From Acidovorax sp. NCPPB 3576 (GTDB lineage: Bacteria; Pseudomonadota; Gammaproteobacteria; Burkholderiales; Burkholderiaceae_C): DNA of 64,000 nt. The stretch is from NCBI RefSeq assembly GCF_028473605.1, contig NZ_CP097267.1, positions 62,001-126,000 of the forward strand, in the 5' to 3' direction. This document shows positions 37,415 through 48,194 of the stretch, piece after piece (within the stretch, counting starts at the first letter, position 1; the number at the start of each line of letters is the position of its first letter). The position numbers were made by a program, and so were the translations under genes. The notes under the pieces were generated by a model. The model was not told the DNA's origin, searched no databases, and saw nothing but the letters and a program-made list of their open reading frames with translations.

Positions 37415-38232
37415 GGGTGGCGCTCCTCGCGCAGCGGCACCACGTCGCCGTCCTGCACGTGCTTTTTCTCCTCGGGGGGCAGCACGCTCTCGGCCGGCAC
37501 CAGCAGCACCTGGGGGCGGCGCAGGTGGCGGTCCACCGCCTCGATGATCAGGCCCACGGCCACGGCCGCCGCGATCGCCACGAGGATGTTGAGCTTGAGC
37601 GGCAGCGCGAACGCCGCGATGGCCGCCGTCATGGCCACGCCCGTGGCCAGCCAGGTGGCGCGGTCGAACAGCATGGACAGCATCACGCCCAGCAGCGCCA
37701 GCACGCCGGCAAAACCCAGGCCCCACGACAGCGGAACCACGTTGGCCAGCAGGATGCCGGTGATCGACGGCACCTGCCAGGCCACCCAGTTGATCGACGC
37801 GGCGCCCCAGAAGTACGGTACCTGCTCGGGCTGCGGCACGGGTTTGGGAAAGCGCTTCATGAAGGCGACGAAGATCACGTCGCCGCTGAAATACCCCACC
37901 GCCAGCCGCTGTCGCAGCGGCAGGTGCGCGAAGTAGCTGCGCCACAGGCTGCTGAAGATGACGAAGCGCAGGTTCACGCACGAGGCCGTGAGCCACACCA
38001 CCCACAGCGGCGCGCCGACGGCCATCAGCGGAATCACCGTGAGCTGCGCGCTGCCCGCGTACACCGCGAGCGACATGAAGATCGCCATCGGCACCGACAT
38101 GCCGCTCTTGACCATCGCCACGCCGGTCACCAGCCCCCAGGCGCCCACCCCCACGCAGGTGCCGAACATGTCCAGCACGCCCTGGCGGTACGAGGGATGC
38201 CGCACGAGGGTGCCGAGGGGTTGTGCGCTCAT
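37411..38232 (-). CDS. azlC: AzlC-family branched-chain amino acid exporter subunit
   Basis: The 273-residue large subunit of the AzlCD exporter has the family N-terminus ([20 protein letters not shown]), [18 protein letters not shown], and [16 protein letters not shown], with about six to seven helices. The last roughly 40 residues are a hydrophilic tail ([19 protein letters not shown]), longer than in typical AzlC. The ATG at 38232 overlaps the fmt stop by four bases, placing azlCD at the end of the def-fmt transcript. Confidence 0.9.
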   Translation of the reverse strand: MSAQPLGTLVRHPSYRQGVLDMFGTCVGVGAWGLVTGVAMVKSGMSVPMAIFMSLAVYAGSAQLTVIPLMAVGAPLWVVWLTASCVNLRFVIFSSLWRSYFAHLPLRQRLAVGYFSGDVIFVAFMKRFPKPVPQPEQVPYFWGAASINWVAWQVPSITGILLANVVPLSWGLGFAGVLALLGVMLSMLFDRATWLATGVAMTAAIAAFALPLKLNILVAIAAAVAVGLIIEAVDRHLRRPQVLLVPAESVLPPEEKKHVQDGDVVPLREERHP

Positions 38233-39296
38233 TCCCGCGCCTTGGCCAGCGCGCCGCCCCCCAGCACCATGCCGGGTGCGAGCGCGAAGCCGCGCAGGAA
38301 ATCGGCCACCGGCAGGCGCTTGCCGCCCGCGCGCTGCAGCGTGGTCAGGCGCAGCGTGCCGTGGCCGCAGGCCACCGTCACGCCGGCGTCGTTCACGGAC
38401 AGAATCTGGCCGCAAGGCATGGAATCCGCCGGCATCGTGCTATCGATTTCATAGCTCCACACCTTGATTGCCTCGCCGTCCAGCGTGGTCGATGCGCCGG
38501 GAAACGGGTCGAAGGCGCGGATGCGCCGGCCGATCGCCTCGGCGGGCAGGGCCCAGTCGATGGCGCTCTCGGCCTTCTCGATCTTGTGCGCATAGGTCAC
38601 GCCCTCAGCGGGCTGCGGCGTGGCGGCCAGGCCCCCGCGGGCGGCCAGTTCCAGCGCCTCGACGATCATGCGGCCGCCCAGGTCGGCCAGCCGGTCGTGC
38701 AGCGCGGCCGTGGTGTCTCTGGGGCCGATGGCGGTCTTTTCGATGAGCAGCATGTCGCCCGTGTCCAGGCCGGCATCCATCTGCATGATGGTCACGCCCG
38801 TCTCGGCATCGCCCGCCTCGATCGCGCGGTGGATCGGTGCGGCGCCGCGCCAGCGCGGCAGCAGGCTGGCGTGGATGTTCAGGCATCCCAGTCCGCGGGC
38901 CCCCACGCTCCCCGCTGCGCGTGGTTCGCTGCCCCCCGGGGGGGCCTTCGCGCCTTCGGGCGGCCGTGCGGCGCTCATCCAGTCCAGCACCCATTGCGGC
39001 AGGATCAGGCCGTAGGCGGCCACCACCATGGCATCGGCCCCGGCGGCAACCAGCGCATCGCGCGCGGCGGTGGCGTCCTCGGGGTACTTGCCGTCCAGGC
39101 GCAGGCTGCGCGGCTGCGCCACGGCAATGCCATGCTCCAGCGCGCACTGCTTGACGGGCGAGGCCTGCAGCTTCATGCCTCGGCCAGCGGGGCGGTCGGG
39201 CTGGGTCAGGACGAGGGGAACGGTGAAGCCGGCGTCCAGCAGGCGCTGCAGGGCGACGCGGGCGAAGTCGGGCGTGCCGGCGAAGATGATCTTCAT
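38229..39296 (-). CDS. fmt: Methionyl-tRNA formyltransferase with in-frame repeat insertion
   Basis: Fmt formylates initiator Met-tRNA using 10-formyl-tetrahydrofolate. The 355-residue protein has [30 protein letters not shown], the catalytic [16 protein letters not shown] (Asn, His) and [13 protein letters not shown] (Asp), then the C-terminal tRNA-binding domain. It is about 40 residues longer than the E. coli enzyme. Most of the excess is a segment between WVLDW and LGCLNIH ([20 protein letters not shown] and on), encoded by a GC-rich repeat at about 38899-38977. A small GCTAT...ATAGC palindrome also lies in the coding region at about 38437-38456 (residues SYEIDS). Both leave the frame intact. 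It is in the operon def-lipoprotein-fmt-azlCD. Confidence 0.96.
   Translation of the reverse strand: MKIIFAGTPDFARVALQRLLDAGFTVPLVLTQPDRPAGRGMKLQASPVKQCALEHGIAVAQPRSLRLDGKYPEDATAARDALVAAGADAMVVAAYGLILPQWVLDWMSAARPPEGAKAPPGGSEPRAAGSVGARGLGCLNIHASLLPRWRGAAPIHRAIEAGDAETGVTIMQMDAGLDTGDMLLIEKTAIGPRDTTAALHDRLADLGGRMIVEALELAARGGLAATPQPAEGVTYAHKIEKAESAIDWALPAEAIGRRIRAFDPFPGASTTLDGEAIKVWSYEIDSTMPADSMPCGQILSVNDAGVTVACGHGTLRLTTLQRAGGKRLPVADFLRGFALAPGMVLGGGALAKARE
38899..38977. repeat. GC-rich repeat-like element inserted in frame in fmt
   Basis: The segment contains CTCCCCGCTGCGCGTGG, TTCGCTGCCCCCCGGGGGG, CCTTCGCGCCTTCGGGCGGC and is full of short inverted repeats. I recognise it as similar to a GC-rich element common between genes in Acidovorax and relatives. 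Here it encodes the extra loop of Fmt, and comparison with the known family layout places it outside the catalytic core. Confidence 0.65.
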
Positions 39297-39318
39297 GAAG
39301 GCGATGCGGCGGGCGGCG

Positions 39319-39834
39319 TCAGAACCCCAGCAGGTCGCGGGGATCGGGCTCGTCCGTGAACATCACCTTCACCACCACGCCGCGCGGGTCGATGTGCACG
39401 TGGCCGAAGCGCCGGGTGCCCAGGTCGTCGCGGAAGCGGTAGGTCCAGATGTCGCCATCGAAGCGCGCCACGCGCTCCACCAGCATCGGCGGGCCGAAGG
39501 TGCGGCGCACGTCGTCCACCGTCCAGCCGGCCGGGATGCCGGCGAGGTTGTTGAAGGTCAGCACCTGGTCCGTTCGCACGAGCCGTCCGCCGGCGTCGAA
39601 GTCCATGTGATAGACCTGCCGGCCCGCGGGCTGGGTGGTGTACAGCAACCGTTCGCCGCCGCCGGGCAACGGCGTGACGGAGACCGGCGGGCCCAGGTTC
39701 TGCAGCACCTCGGCGCGCGAGGCGCCGGGCTTGACGAAGTCGGGCGAAGCGCAGGCAGTGAGCGCGAGCGCCATGCCGATGGCGGCCACGCCGCGCGCCA
39801 GGGAAGACAGGGAAAGGGAGCGCCAGGCGATCAT
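39319..39834 (-). CDS. BamE/SmpA-like small lipoprotein
   Basis: The 171-residue protein has a lipoprotein signal ([14 protein letters not shown], Cys near residue 28) and two short repeated motifs of the SmpA/OmlA fold: [16 protein letters not shown] and [18 protein letters not shown]. Such lipoproteins are usually anchored in the outer membrane; BamE itself is shorter, so this is a relative rather than BamE. The start overlaps the def stop by four bases and fmt follows after 22 bases, so it is translated with the translation-initiation enzymes. A functional link with them is not implied. Confidence 0.78.
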   Translation of the reverse strand: MIAWRSLSLSSLARGVAAIGMALALTACASPDFVKPGASRAEVLQNLGPPVSVTPLPGGGERLLYTTQPAGRQVYHMDFDAGGRLVRTDQVLTFNNLAGIPAGWTVDDVRRTFGPPMLVERVARFDGDIWTYRFRDDLGTRRFGHVHIDPRGVVVKVMFTDEPDPRDLLGF

Positions 39835-40340
39835 GAGCGTGCCTCACGTTGTTGCTTGAGCATCTTGGTCTTGATGCGGTTGCGTTTGAGGGGCGAGAGA
39901 TATTCGACGAACACCTTGCCCAGCAGGTGGTCCATCTCGTGCTGGATGCACACCGCCAGCAGGCCTTCGGCCTCGACCACGCGGGATTGGCCCTGGGCAT
40001 CGAGCGCCCGCACATGGACCGAAGTCGATCGCTCCACGCCGTCGTAGATGCCGGGGACCGACAGGCAGCCTTCTTCGCCGACCGTCTTCTCGTCGCTGGC
40101 CCAGACGATCTCGGGGTTGATGAAGACCTGGGGCTGATCGTGCCCTTCGGAGACATCGATGACCACGATGCGTTCGTGCACGTCCACCTGCGTGGCGGCC
40201 AGGCCGATGCCGCTCGCGTCGTACATCGTGGCCGTCATGTCGTCCAGCAGCGCGCGCACGCGGTCGTCCACGGTTTGGACCGGCTTGGCGACGGTGTGCA
40301 GGCGAGGATCGGGGTAACAGAGAATAGGAAGAATAGCCAT
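39831..40340 (-). CDS. def: Peptide deformylase
   Basis: Deformylase removes the formyl group from new N-terminal methionines. The 169-residue protein carries the three defining motifs: [17 protein letters not shown] (metal-binding Cys) and QHEMDHLLG (two metal-binding His and the catalytic Glu). The C-terminus is basic ([20 protein letters not shown]). It is the first gene of the def-fmt operon, divergent from the LysM-protein gene. The 200-base gap between them should contain both promoters. Confidence 0.97.
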   Translation of the reverse strand: MAILPILCYPDPRLHTVAKPVQTVDDRVRALLDDMTATMYDASGIGLAATQVDVHERIVVIDVSEGHDQPQVFINPEIVWASDEKTVGEEGCLSVPGIYDGVERSTSVHVRALDAQGQSRVVEAEGLLAVCIQHEMDHLLGKVFVEYLSPLKRNRIKTKMLKQQREARS

Positions 40341-40541
40341 GGCGAGCCCGGAAAGATGTCGCTATTTTCGCCACTTTTGACGGGAGTGGCCGCCCGCCGC
40401 CGCAATAATCGTTGCCCAATCAAGGGCTTGGGCTGAGAATCCGAGAAGGTTTGTAACGTATCAACCGGCGAGTTTTGTGACCAACAAACACACGCTGGCG
40501 CCAGCGAGGGGCGTTTCGCAATGCATGACAAGAGGAACAAC

Positions 40542-41750
40542 ATGACGGCATCCACAGGCTTGCGACCCACGGCGTTGGGGGCGCTGGCTTTTCTGGCCGC
40601 AGCCCTGCTGACCAGCCCGGCGCATGCCCAGAACTACCCCGTCACCACGGATCAGCGGGCCACCGCCCAGCAGGTGGCATCCAGGGGCGTGCCGATGTCG
40701 GAACTGGCCGCCAACGCACCGGACACCTATGTCGTCAAGCGCGGCGACACCCTCTGGGGCATCTCCGGCATGTACCTGCAGCGCGCCTGGCGCTGGCCCG
40801 AACTCTGGGGCATGAACCTGCAGGCCATCCCCAATCCGCACCTCATCTTCCCCGGCCAGACGCTCTACCTGGAAAAGGTGGACGGCTATGCCCGCCTGCG
40901 CACCAGCCCGTCGGGCCAGGTGCCCAGCGACACCGTGCGCGTTTCGCCCCGCACCCGCACCGACAGCCTGGCAGGCACCGCACTGCCCACCCTGCAGCCC
41001 CACCTGATCGAGCCGTTCCTCGTCGAGCCGCTGGTGGTGGACGAACTCACGCTGCAGCAGGCCCCGCGCATCGTCGCCACGGTCGATGAACGCGTGCTCA
41101 TGGCCAGCGGCGACCGGGCCTACGTGCGTGGCGCCACGGGCAATCCGCTGCGCTTGGGCCCTGGCGTGCCGCGCCAGTACCGCGTGTTCCGCAATGCCAT
41201 CCCCATGAAGGACCCCGAGTCCGGCGAGATCCTGGGCTACGAAGCCCAGTACGTCGGCAAGGCCGAGCTGGTGCGTGGCGAGACCACCGAGGAAACGCGC
41301 GATTCCAAGGGCGAAGTCACGGTGGACGTGGTGCCCGCCACCGTGGACCTGAGCAGCGCCAAGGAAGAAATGCGCGCCGGCGACCGCCTGCTGCCCGCCC
41401 CCGCCCGCGGCTATGCCAGCTACACGCCGCGTGCGCCGCAGGCCCCGGTGGATGCGCGCGTCGTGTCGCTGTATGGCAGCTCTGCCGTGGCCTACGCCGC
41501 GCAGAACCAGGTGATCGCCATCAACCGCGGCACCCGTGACGGCATCGAGGCCGGCCATGTCCTCACGCTGCTCACCAAAGGCGAGCGCATCAAGGACAAG
41601 ACCGACGAGGACAAGGTGATGATCAAGCTGCCCAGCGAGGCCAACGGCGTGGGCATGGTGTTCCGCACGTTCGATCGCGTCTCCTATGTGCTGCTGCTGC
41701 AGGTGCAGCAGGGCGTGCGGGTCGGCGACCGCCTCGTCAATCCGCAGTAA
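40542..41750 (+). CDS. LysM-domain cell-envelope protein
   Basis: A 402-residue exported protein: signal peptide ALAFLAAALLTSPAHAQ (cleavage near residue 30), then a LysM-type peptidoglycan-binding domain with DTYVVKRGDTLWGISGMYL and NPHLIFPGQTLYL (about 60-115). The remaining about 280 residues have no recognised domain but include a beta-rich stretch with GQVPSDTVRVSPRT, VDERVLMASGDRAYVRG and GTRDGIEAGHVLTLL. The family is regularly found directly before dprA, as here, in beta-proteobacteria. GAGGA precedes the ATG at 40542; an earlier ATG at 40521 is possible. Confidence 0.88.
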   Translation: MTASTGLRPTALGALAFLAAALLTSPAHAQNYPVTTDQRATAQQVASRGVPMSELAANAPDTYVVKRGDTLWGISGMYLQRAWRWPELWGMNLQAIPNPHLIFPGQTLYLEKVDGYARLRTSPSGQVPSDTVRVSPRTRTDSLAGTALPTLQPHLIEPFLVEPLVVDELTLQQAPRIVATVDERVLMASGDRAYVRGATGNPLRLGPGVPRQYRVFRNAIPMKDPESGEILGYEAQYVGKAELVRGETTEETRDSKGEVTVDVVPATVDLSSAKEEMRAGDRLLPAPARGYASYTPRAPQAPVDARVVSLYGSSAVAYAAQNQVIAINRGTRDGIEAGHVLTLLTKGERIKDKTDEDKVMIKLPSEANGVGMVFRTFDRVSYVLLLQVQQGVRVGDRLVNPQ

Positions 41751-41770
41751 CAAGCCCTGCGGCCCCTTGT

Positions 41771-41801
41771 CCAAGGGGGCGTCTTTGCTGACGCCCCTTG
41801 G
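41771..41801 (+). terminator. Strong hairpin between the LysM gene and dprA
   Basis: CCAAGGGGGCGTC at 41771-41783 pairs with GACGCCCCTTGG at 41790-41801 around TTTGCT. A clear T-run is lacking (AATACCTCTTTG follows), so termination would be partial, and dprA may be reached by read-through. Confidence 0.55.
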
Positions 41802-41819
41802 AATACCTCTTTGACCTCC

Positions 41820-43004
41820 ATGGATCGTGATGAATTGGCCGCCTGGCTGCGGCTGGCGCTCACGCCCGGCGTCGGCAATGGCGCCGCGCGCCGGCTGCTG
41901 GCCGCGTTCGGCCTGCCGCAAAACCTGTTCACCGCATCGCAAGCCGCCCTGCAGGCCTGCGCCACGCCCGCCCAGGCGCGGGCCCTCGGCACCGTGCCGC
42001 CCACGCTCGACGCGCTGGTCGAAACCACCTGGCAATGGCTGAACGGCGCTGCGTCGGGACAGCCGGCCCGGCAGATCGTCACGCTGGGCGATCCGGCCTA
42101 TCCCCCGGGCCTGCTGGCCACCGAAGATCCGCCCCTCATGCTCTACCTCATGGGGCCACCGCGGTTTCTGAGCCAGTCGGCGCTCTGGACGACCGAGCGC
42201 TGCGTGGCCATCGTGGGCAGCCGCAATCCCACGGCGCAGGGCGCCGACCATGCGCGGCAGTTCGCGCGTGCGCTGCGCAGCGCACACCTGTGCATCGTCT
42301 CCGGCCTGGCGCTCGGGGTGGATGCCGCGGCGCACGAAGGTGCGCTGGACGGTGGGGCAAGCAACGAGGCCGGTGACCTGCCCGCGACCATCGCCGTGGT
42401 GGGAACAGGGCTGGACCGCGTCTATCCGCGCAAGAACCTGGACCTGGCCCACCGCATCGCGCAAAACGGCGTGCTGGTGAGCGAATACCCGCTGGGCACG
42501 CCGCCGCTGGCGGGCAATTTTCCGAAGCGCAACCGCATCATCGCGGGGCTGTCTCAAGGCACGCTGGTCGTGGAAGCCGCGCTGGCTTCGGGCTCGCTGA
42601 TCACGGCCCGGCTGGCGGCCGAGCAGGGGCGGGAGGTGTTCGCCATCCCTGGCTCGATCCATGCGCCGCAGTCCCGCGGTTGCCATGCTTTGATCCGGCA
42701 AGGCGCCAAGCTGGTCGAGTCCGCACAGGATGTGCTGGAAGAGTTGCGTCTGGCGCCGCCCGGGGTGCCACTGGCTGCCTCCACGGCCGAAGCGCTCTCG
42801 CTGGAGAGCGATGAAGAGGAGTCCACGGGAGAACACGCAGCGCTGCTGCAGGCATTGGGGTTCGATCCCACCGGACTGGATGCCCTGGTGGCGCGCACCG
42901 GCATGGGCGCGGCGTCGCTGCAGGTGGCCTTGCTCGAGCTTGAATTGGAGGGGCAGGTGGCCCGATTGCCCGGAGGTCTCTTTCAGCGCATGGGGCGGGC
43001 TTGA
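41820..43004 (+). CDS. dprA: DNA-processing protein DprA/Smf
   Basis: DprA protects incoming single-stranded DNA and loads RecA during natural transformation. The 394-residue protein has an N-terminal SAM-like region (ALTPGVGNGAARRLLAAFG), the Rossmann-like core with VAIVGSRNPTAQGADHARQF, IVSGLALGVDAAAHEGAL and PKRNRIIAGLSQGTLVVEAA, and a C-terminal winged-helix domain (HAALLQALGFDPTGLDALV). The insertion of a negatively charged linker (ESDEEESTGEH) before the last domain is unusual but harmless. The ATG at 41820 is used; a TTG at 41811 is open upstream. Confidence 0.95.
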   Translation: MDRDELAAWLRLALTPGVGNGAARRLLAAFGLPQNLFTASQAALQACATPAQARALGTVPPTLDALVETTWQWLNGAASGQPARQIVTLGDPAYPPGLLATEDPPLMLYLMGPPRFLSQSALWTTERCVAIVGSRNPTAQGADHARQFARALRSAHLCIVSGLALGVDAAAHEGALDGGASNEAGDLPATIAVVGTGLDRVYPRKNLDLAHRIAQNGVLVSEYPLGTPPLAGNFPKRNRIIAGLSQGTLVVEAALASGSLITARLAAEQGREVFAIPGSIHAPQSRGCHALIRQGAKLVESAQDVLEELRLAPPGVPLAASTAEALSLESDEEESTGEHAALLQALGFDPTGLDALVARTGMGAASLQVALLELELEGQVARLPGGLFQRMGRA

Positions 43005-43035
43005 GGCCGGCCGCGCTGACGGCAGCGCCGGCCTC
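43003..43035. terminator. Hairpin between convergent dprA and argC
   Basis: GAGGCCGG with inner CGCTG pairs with CAGCG and CCGGCCTC around ACGG. It overlaps the dprA stop and sits in the 46-base gap between the two convergent genes. There is no T-run, so it is a candidate two-way terminator only. Confidence 0.5.
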
Positions 43036-43050
43036 GCCACCCACCACCCA

Positions 43051-43983
43051 TCACAAGCCCAGCATCAGCTTCAGGTTCTGCACCGCCGCGCCGCTTGCGC
43101 CCTTGCCGAGATTGTCCAGGCGGGCCACCAGCACCGCGTGGCGGTAGGTTTCATTGGCAAACACGCGCAGTTCGAGCTGGTTGGTGTCGTTGAGCGCCAG
43201 GGCGTCCAGCTTGCCGTCGTCCGTCGGCGGCAGCACCTTGACCCATCGGTCCGGCGTGTTGCTCTTGTCGTAGTGCGCAACCAGGGCGTCGTGCAGGTCG
43301 GACGCCTTGGGCGCGCCGGGCAGCAGGTCCAGGTGCAGCGGCAACTGCACGAGCATGCCTTGCTGGAAGTTCCCCACAGCCGGCACGAAGATCGGCCGGC
43401 GGGTCAGGCCGGTGTATTTCATGATCTCGGGCAGATGCTTGTGCGACAGGCCCAGGGCATACAGCTCGAACGCCGGGGCGGCGTTTTGCTCGTAGGCCTC
43501 GATCATCGAACGGCCACCGCCCGAGTAGCCGCTCACCGAAGGCAGGGCCAGCGGGAAATCGACCGGCACCAGGCCGGCTTCCACCAGCGGGCGCAGCAGC
43601 GCAATCGCACCCGTGGCATAGCAGCCGGGGTTGGCCACCCGCGTGGCAGATGCCACCGCATCGCTCTGGCCCTCAGCCAGTTCGGGAAAACCGAACACCC
43701 AGCCCGCCACGGTCCTGTGCGCCGTGCTGGCGTCGATCACCTTGATGCGGTGGCCGTTGGCCTTTTCGATCTCGTCCACCATGGCGACCGTCTCCCGGGC
43801 GGCATCGTCGTGCAGGCACAGGATCACCAGGTCCACGCCGGCGATCAGTTCACGCTTGGCGGCCGGGTCCTTGCGCCGCTCGGGCGCGATGCTGACCACT
43901 TGCACCTGCGGCATCGCCTGCAGGCGTTCGCGGATCTGCAGGCCCGTGGTGCCGGCTTCGCCGTCGATAAAGACTTTGGACAT
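43051..43983 (-). CDS. argC: N-acetyl-gamma-glutamyl-phosphate reductase (short type)
   Basis: ArgC catalyses the NADPH-dependent third step of arginine synthesis. At 310 residues it is the short type 2 form. Key motifs are [18 protein letters not shown] (NADP-binding glycine loop), [18 protein letters not shown] (catalytic Cys), [18 protein letters not shown] and SHKHLPEI (catalytic His). AGGAGC precedes the ATG at 43983. It is convergent with dprA and divergent from sucC; no other arg gene is nearby. Confidence 0.95.
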   Translation of the reverse strand: MSKVFIDGEAGTTGLQIRERLQAMPQVQVVSIAPERRKDPAAKRELIAGVDLVILCLHDDAARETVAMVDEIEKANGHRIKVIDASTAHRTVAGWVFGFPELAEGQSDAVASATRVANPGCYATGAIALLRPLVEAGLVPVDFPLALPSVSGYSGGGRSMIEAYEQNAAPAFELYALGLSHKHLPEIMKYTGLTRRPIFVPAVGNFQQGMLVQLPLHLDLLPGAPKASDLHDALVAHYDKSNTPDRWVKVLPPTDDGKLDALALNDTNQLELRVFANETYRHAVLVARLDNLGKGASGAAVQNLKLMLGL

Positions 43984-44150
43984 GGAATGCTCCTGCAAAA
44001 GATGGCCGTGGGGCCCGCCGTGGTACGTGGCATCCGCAAGGGATGGTGCATCGCAGCATGATACAGTCGCCGGTTGCCATGTCACCCGCCCGCGGCCAGA
44101 CATCTGCTCATGGCAAACGGGTTACCAACATCCTTCCCGAGAGAGACCTC

Positions 44151-45311
<1,161 letters not shown>

Positions 45312-45326
45312 GCCCGGAGAACACAC

Positions 45327-46223
45327 ATGTCGATCTACATCAACAAAGACACCAAGGTCATCACCCAGGGCATCACGGGCAAGACCGGCCAGTTCCACAC
45401 GGAAAAGTGCCAGGAATACGCGAACGGCAAGAACGCCTTCGTGGCGGGCGTGAACCCGAAGAAGGCCGGCGAGTCGATCTTCAACATTCCGATCTACGCC
45501 TCGGTCAAGGAAGCCGCATCGCAGACCGGCGCCACCGTGTCGGTGATCTATGTGCCGCCCGCAGGCGCTGCCGCTGCCATCTGGGAAGCCGTCGAGGCCG
45601 ACCTGGACCTGGCCATCTGCATCACTGAAGGCATCCCAGTGCGCGACATGCTCGAAGTGCGCAACAAGATGAAGGCCAAGGAAGCCGCCGGCGGCAAGAA
45701 GACCCTGCTGCTGGGCCCCAACTGCCCTGGCCTCATCACGCCCGACGAAATCAAGATCGGCATCATGCCCGGCCACATCCACCGCAAGGGCCGCATCGGC
45801 GTGGTCTCGCGTTCGGGTACGTTGACGTATGAAGCCGTGGCCATGCTGACAGAAGTCGGCCTGGGCCAGTCGAGCGCCGTCGGCATTGGTGGCGACCCCA
45901 TCAATGGTTTGAAGCACATCGACGTGATGAAGGCCTTCAACGACGATCCCGACACCGATGCTGTCATCATGATCGGCGAAATCGGTGGTCCGGATGAAGC
46001 CGAAGCCGCTCAATGGTGCAAGGCCAACATGAAGAAGCCGATCGTGGGCTTCATCGCCGGCGTGACCGCTCCTCCCGGAAAGCGCATGGGCCACGCGGGC
46101 GCGCTGATCTCCGGCGGTGCCGACACGGCCGACGCCAAGCTTGCCATCATGGAAGAGTCGGGCTTCATCATCACCCGCAATCCTTCCGAACTGGGCAAGC
46201 TGCTCAAGGCCCAGCTGAAGTAA
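45327..46223 (+). CDS. sucD: Succinyl-CoA ligase (ADP-forming), alpha subunit
   Basis: The 298-residue alpha subunit carries the CoA-binding domain ([34 protein letters not shown]) and the phosphohistidine site in [16 protein letters not shown] (active His about residue 252). With SucC it makes ATP from succinyl-CoA. The ATG follows CCCGGAG. It is followed by a strong terminator at 46291-46325. Confidence 0.97.
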   Translation: MSIYINKDTKVITQGITGKTGQFHTEKCQEYANGKNAFVAGVNPKKAGESIFNIPIYASVKEAASQTGATVSVIYVPPAGAAAAIWEAVEADLDLAICITEGIPVRDMLEVRNKMKAKEAAGGKKTLLLGPNCPGLITPDEIKIGIMPGHIHRKGRIGVVSRSGTLTYEAVAMLTEVGLGQSSAVGIGGDPINGLKHIDVMKAFNDDPDTDAVIMIGEIGGPDEAEAAQWCKANMKKPIVGFIAGVTAPPGKRMGHAGALISGGADTADAKLAIMEESGFIITRNPSELGKLLKAQLK

Positions 46224-46290
46224 TCCGTAAGCAAAACTACGGACGAAAGGGGTCGGCAGCCCCGATAAACTGCGTTCTCCCATAAAAGAA

Positions 46291-46325
46291 GAGGCGCCCG
46301 AAACCCTGGTTTCGGGCGCCTCTTT
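46291..46325 (+). terminator. Terminator of the sucCD operon
   Basis: A perfect 14-bp stem, GAGGCGCCCGAAAC at 46291-46304 and GTTTCGGGCGCCTC at 46309-46322, with loop CCTG and trailing TTTC. It lies only 25 bases before the terC start. Confidence 0.9.
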
Positions 46326-46350
46326 CATTCATAACACGGAGATATCTCGC

Positions 46351-47043
46351 ATGGAATTCCTGCACACGACCGACTTCTGGATCGGTCTCGTCAAGATCGT
46401 CTGGATCAACATCATCCTGTCCGGCGACAATGCCGTGGTCATTGCACTGGCCGCGCGTTCGCTTCCCCCGCACCAGCAGAAAAAAGCCATTTTTTGGGGC
46501 TCTGGCGCGGCCGTGGTTCTGCGCATCGTGCTGACCGTGGTGGCTGCCAAGCTGCTGGAGCTGTCGTTCCTGCAAATCATCGGCGGCTGCCTGCTGCTGT
46601 GGATCGGCCTGCAATTGATGACCGATGGGGACGAAGACGGCGAAGGCGCCCAATCGGGCGGCGGGCTCATGACGGCCGTTCGCACCATTTTGATTGCCGA
46701 CCTGGTGATGAGCCTGGACAACGTGATCGCTGTGGCTGCCGCAGCGCATGGCAACATGGTGCTGCTGATCCTCGGTTTGGCGATCAGCATTCCACTCGTC
46801 ATCTTCGGCAGCACGCTCATGATCAAACTCATGGAGCGCTTTCCCATCATCATTCTGTTCGGCGCAGGTTTGATCGGTTGGGTGGGCGGCGAAACCATCG
46901 CCAGCGATGCGGCACTGCACGACGTGGTGTTGGCCCATCCTTCCTTGCACTATGTGGCCGCCGTTCTCGGGGCGCTGTTCGTTGTGGGGGCGGGTAAATT
47001 CTTGCAGGCGCGCGCTCAGCAAAATTCGGCGGCAGCGAGTTAG
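46351..47043 (+). CDS. TerC-family integral membrane protein
   Basis: The 230-residue protein has about seven helices with the family's acidic metal-site motifs WINIILSGDNAVVIALAAR and DLVMSLDNVIAVAAAAHGN (conserved Asp in each), and MIKLMERFPIIILFGAGLIG. TerC proteins are implicated in manganese export and tellurite resistance, probably by loading metal to exported proteins. The gap to the sucD terminator is only 25 bases, so its promoter must overlap the terminator or it is expressed by read-through. Unlike the paralog at 54631, it has no riboswitch-like leader. Confidence 0.9.
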   Translation: MEFLHTTDFWIGLVKIVWINIILSGDNAVVIALAARSLPPHQQKKAIFWGSGAAVVLRIVLTVVAAKLLELSFLQIIGGCLLLWIGLQLMTDGDEDGEGAQSGGGLMTAVRTILIADLVMSLDNVIAVAAAAHGNMVLLILGLAISIPLVIFGSTLMIKLMERFPIIILFGAGLIGWVGGETIASDAALHDVVLAHPSLHYVAAVLGALFVVGAGKFLQARAQQNSAAAS

Positions 47044-47109
47044 GGGCGGATTTCATTCATTCCGGGCTGCGCGGGCGGTAGGGGCCGCAAGGCTCCGTTT
47101 GCTTTCGCC

Positions 47110-47337
47110 GTGCGCCTTCGGCCTGTCATGGCGCGGGGCGCCACTTTCATCTGCAAGCCAGGGGACGAAAAACTTGGCGTCTGCAAATCCTGCGGCCTTC
47201 TAAGCGATAGGTCCGTCGTCTATGATGCGGAACGAGACGCAACAGGGTACGACATGGGGGATTTTCAAAAAACCGTAATGGAGGCTGTGCCCACCGCTGG
47301 CGCAGTATTGCTTCTCCCTGCACCGGGTGAAGCATGA
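47110..47337 (+). CDS. Small ORF with a CxxC motif, doubtful
   Basis: A 75-residue frame overlaps the start of the phosphatase gene (ATGA). It encodes VCKSCGLLSDRSVVYDAERD, a possible half zinc site, in an otherwise gene-free 290-base gap. The leading part is Arg-rich and shadow-like; an internal start at MARGATF (47128) is possible. It may simply be leader sequence. A TATGAT at 47221-47226 would also fit a promoter -10 for the phosphatase gene, which would argue against coding. Confidence 0.25.
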   Translation: MRLRPVMARGATFICKPGDEKLGVCKSCGLLSDRSVVYDAERDATGYDMGDFQKTVMEAVPTAGAVLLLPAPGEA

Positions 47338-48140
47338 CCTTGGGAATCAAGCTGAACTACCAGTTTTGTGCCCGGACCGACCAAGGCCGGGTGCGCTCGA
47401 ACAACGAAGATGCCGTGATCGCCGACGCCAGCGCCCAGTTGGCGGTGCTGGCCGACGGCATGGGGGGCTACAACGCGGGCGAAGTCGCCAGTGGCATGGC
47501 CACGGGACTGATTCACGACCAAATGACCCAGTGGCTTGCCCAGGCGGGTGCCCACGCTGCGCCGACAGAAGTGCGCAAAGCCCTGGAAGACTGCGTGGAG
47601 CGTGCCAACCACGCCATCTTCGATGCATCGCTTTCCCATCCTCAATACTCCGGCATGGGCACCACCGTGGTCGCCGGCATTTTTCTGGGGGATCGCCTGA
47701 TCCTCGGTCATATTGGCGATTCCCGGTGCTATTGCCTGCGCCGCGGCGTGCTGAGGCAGATCACACGCGACCATTCGTGGCTGCAAGAACAAGTGGATGC
47801 CGGCATCCTCACGCCGCAAGAAGCCGCGATATCGGGGCAACGCAATCTGGTGACGCGTGCCCTTGGCGTGGAAAGTGCTGTACTGGTGGAAATCAATGAG
47901 TTCCTCGTAGAGCCGCAGGATCTGTTCGTAATGTGTTCAGATGGCTTGACCGACATGGTCGAAGACGATCAGATTCAGGCGCTGGCGCTGGTACAGGAAC
48001 CCCTGGAGGACAAAGCGGCCCACCTGATCGAGGCCGCCAATGCCCGGGGTGGCCGCGACAACATCAGCGTGCTGCTGGTTCAGGCGGGAACCATTGAGAG
48101 AAAGCGCGGCCTGATGTCGCGATTTTTGCGTGCCGATTAG
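47334..48140 (+). CDS. PP2C-family serine/threonine protein phosphatase
   Basis: A 268-residue Mn/Mg-dependent phosphatase. All family motifs are present: RTDQGRVRSNNEDAVI, VLADGMGGYNAGEVAS, MGTTVVAGIF, LGHIGDSRCYCLR, FVMCSDGLTDMVEDDQI and GGRDNISVLLV. It should dephosphorylate Ser/Thr phosphoproteins, and an FHA-domain phospho-binding protein is encoded 54 bases downstream, a common pairing. No Ser/Thr kinase gene is in the window. GGTGAAG precedes the ATG at 47334. Confidence 0.93.
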   Translation: MTLGIKLNYQFCARTDQGRVRSNNEDAVIADASAQLAVLADGMGGYNAGEVASGMATGLIHDQMTQWLAQAGAHAAPTEVRKALEDCVERANHAIFDASLSHPQYSGMGTTVVAGIFLGDRLILGHIGDSRCYCLRRGVLRQITRDHSWLQEQVDAGILTPQEAAISGQRNLVTRALGVESAVLVEINEFLVEPQDLFVMCSDGLTDMVEDDQIQALALVQEPLEDKAAHLIEAANARGGRDNISVLLVQAGTIERKRGLMSRFLRAD

Positions 48141-48194
48141 ATTTGAAATCAGCCACCCGGCCGACCATACCAATTAAAGAATGAGGAATTGATC

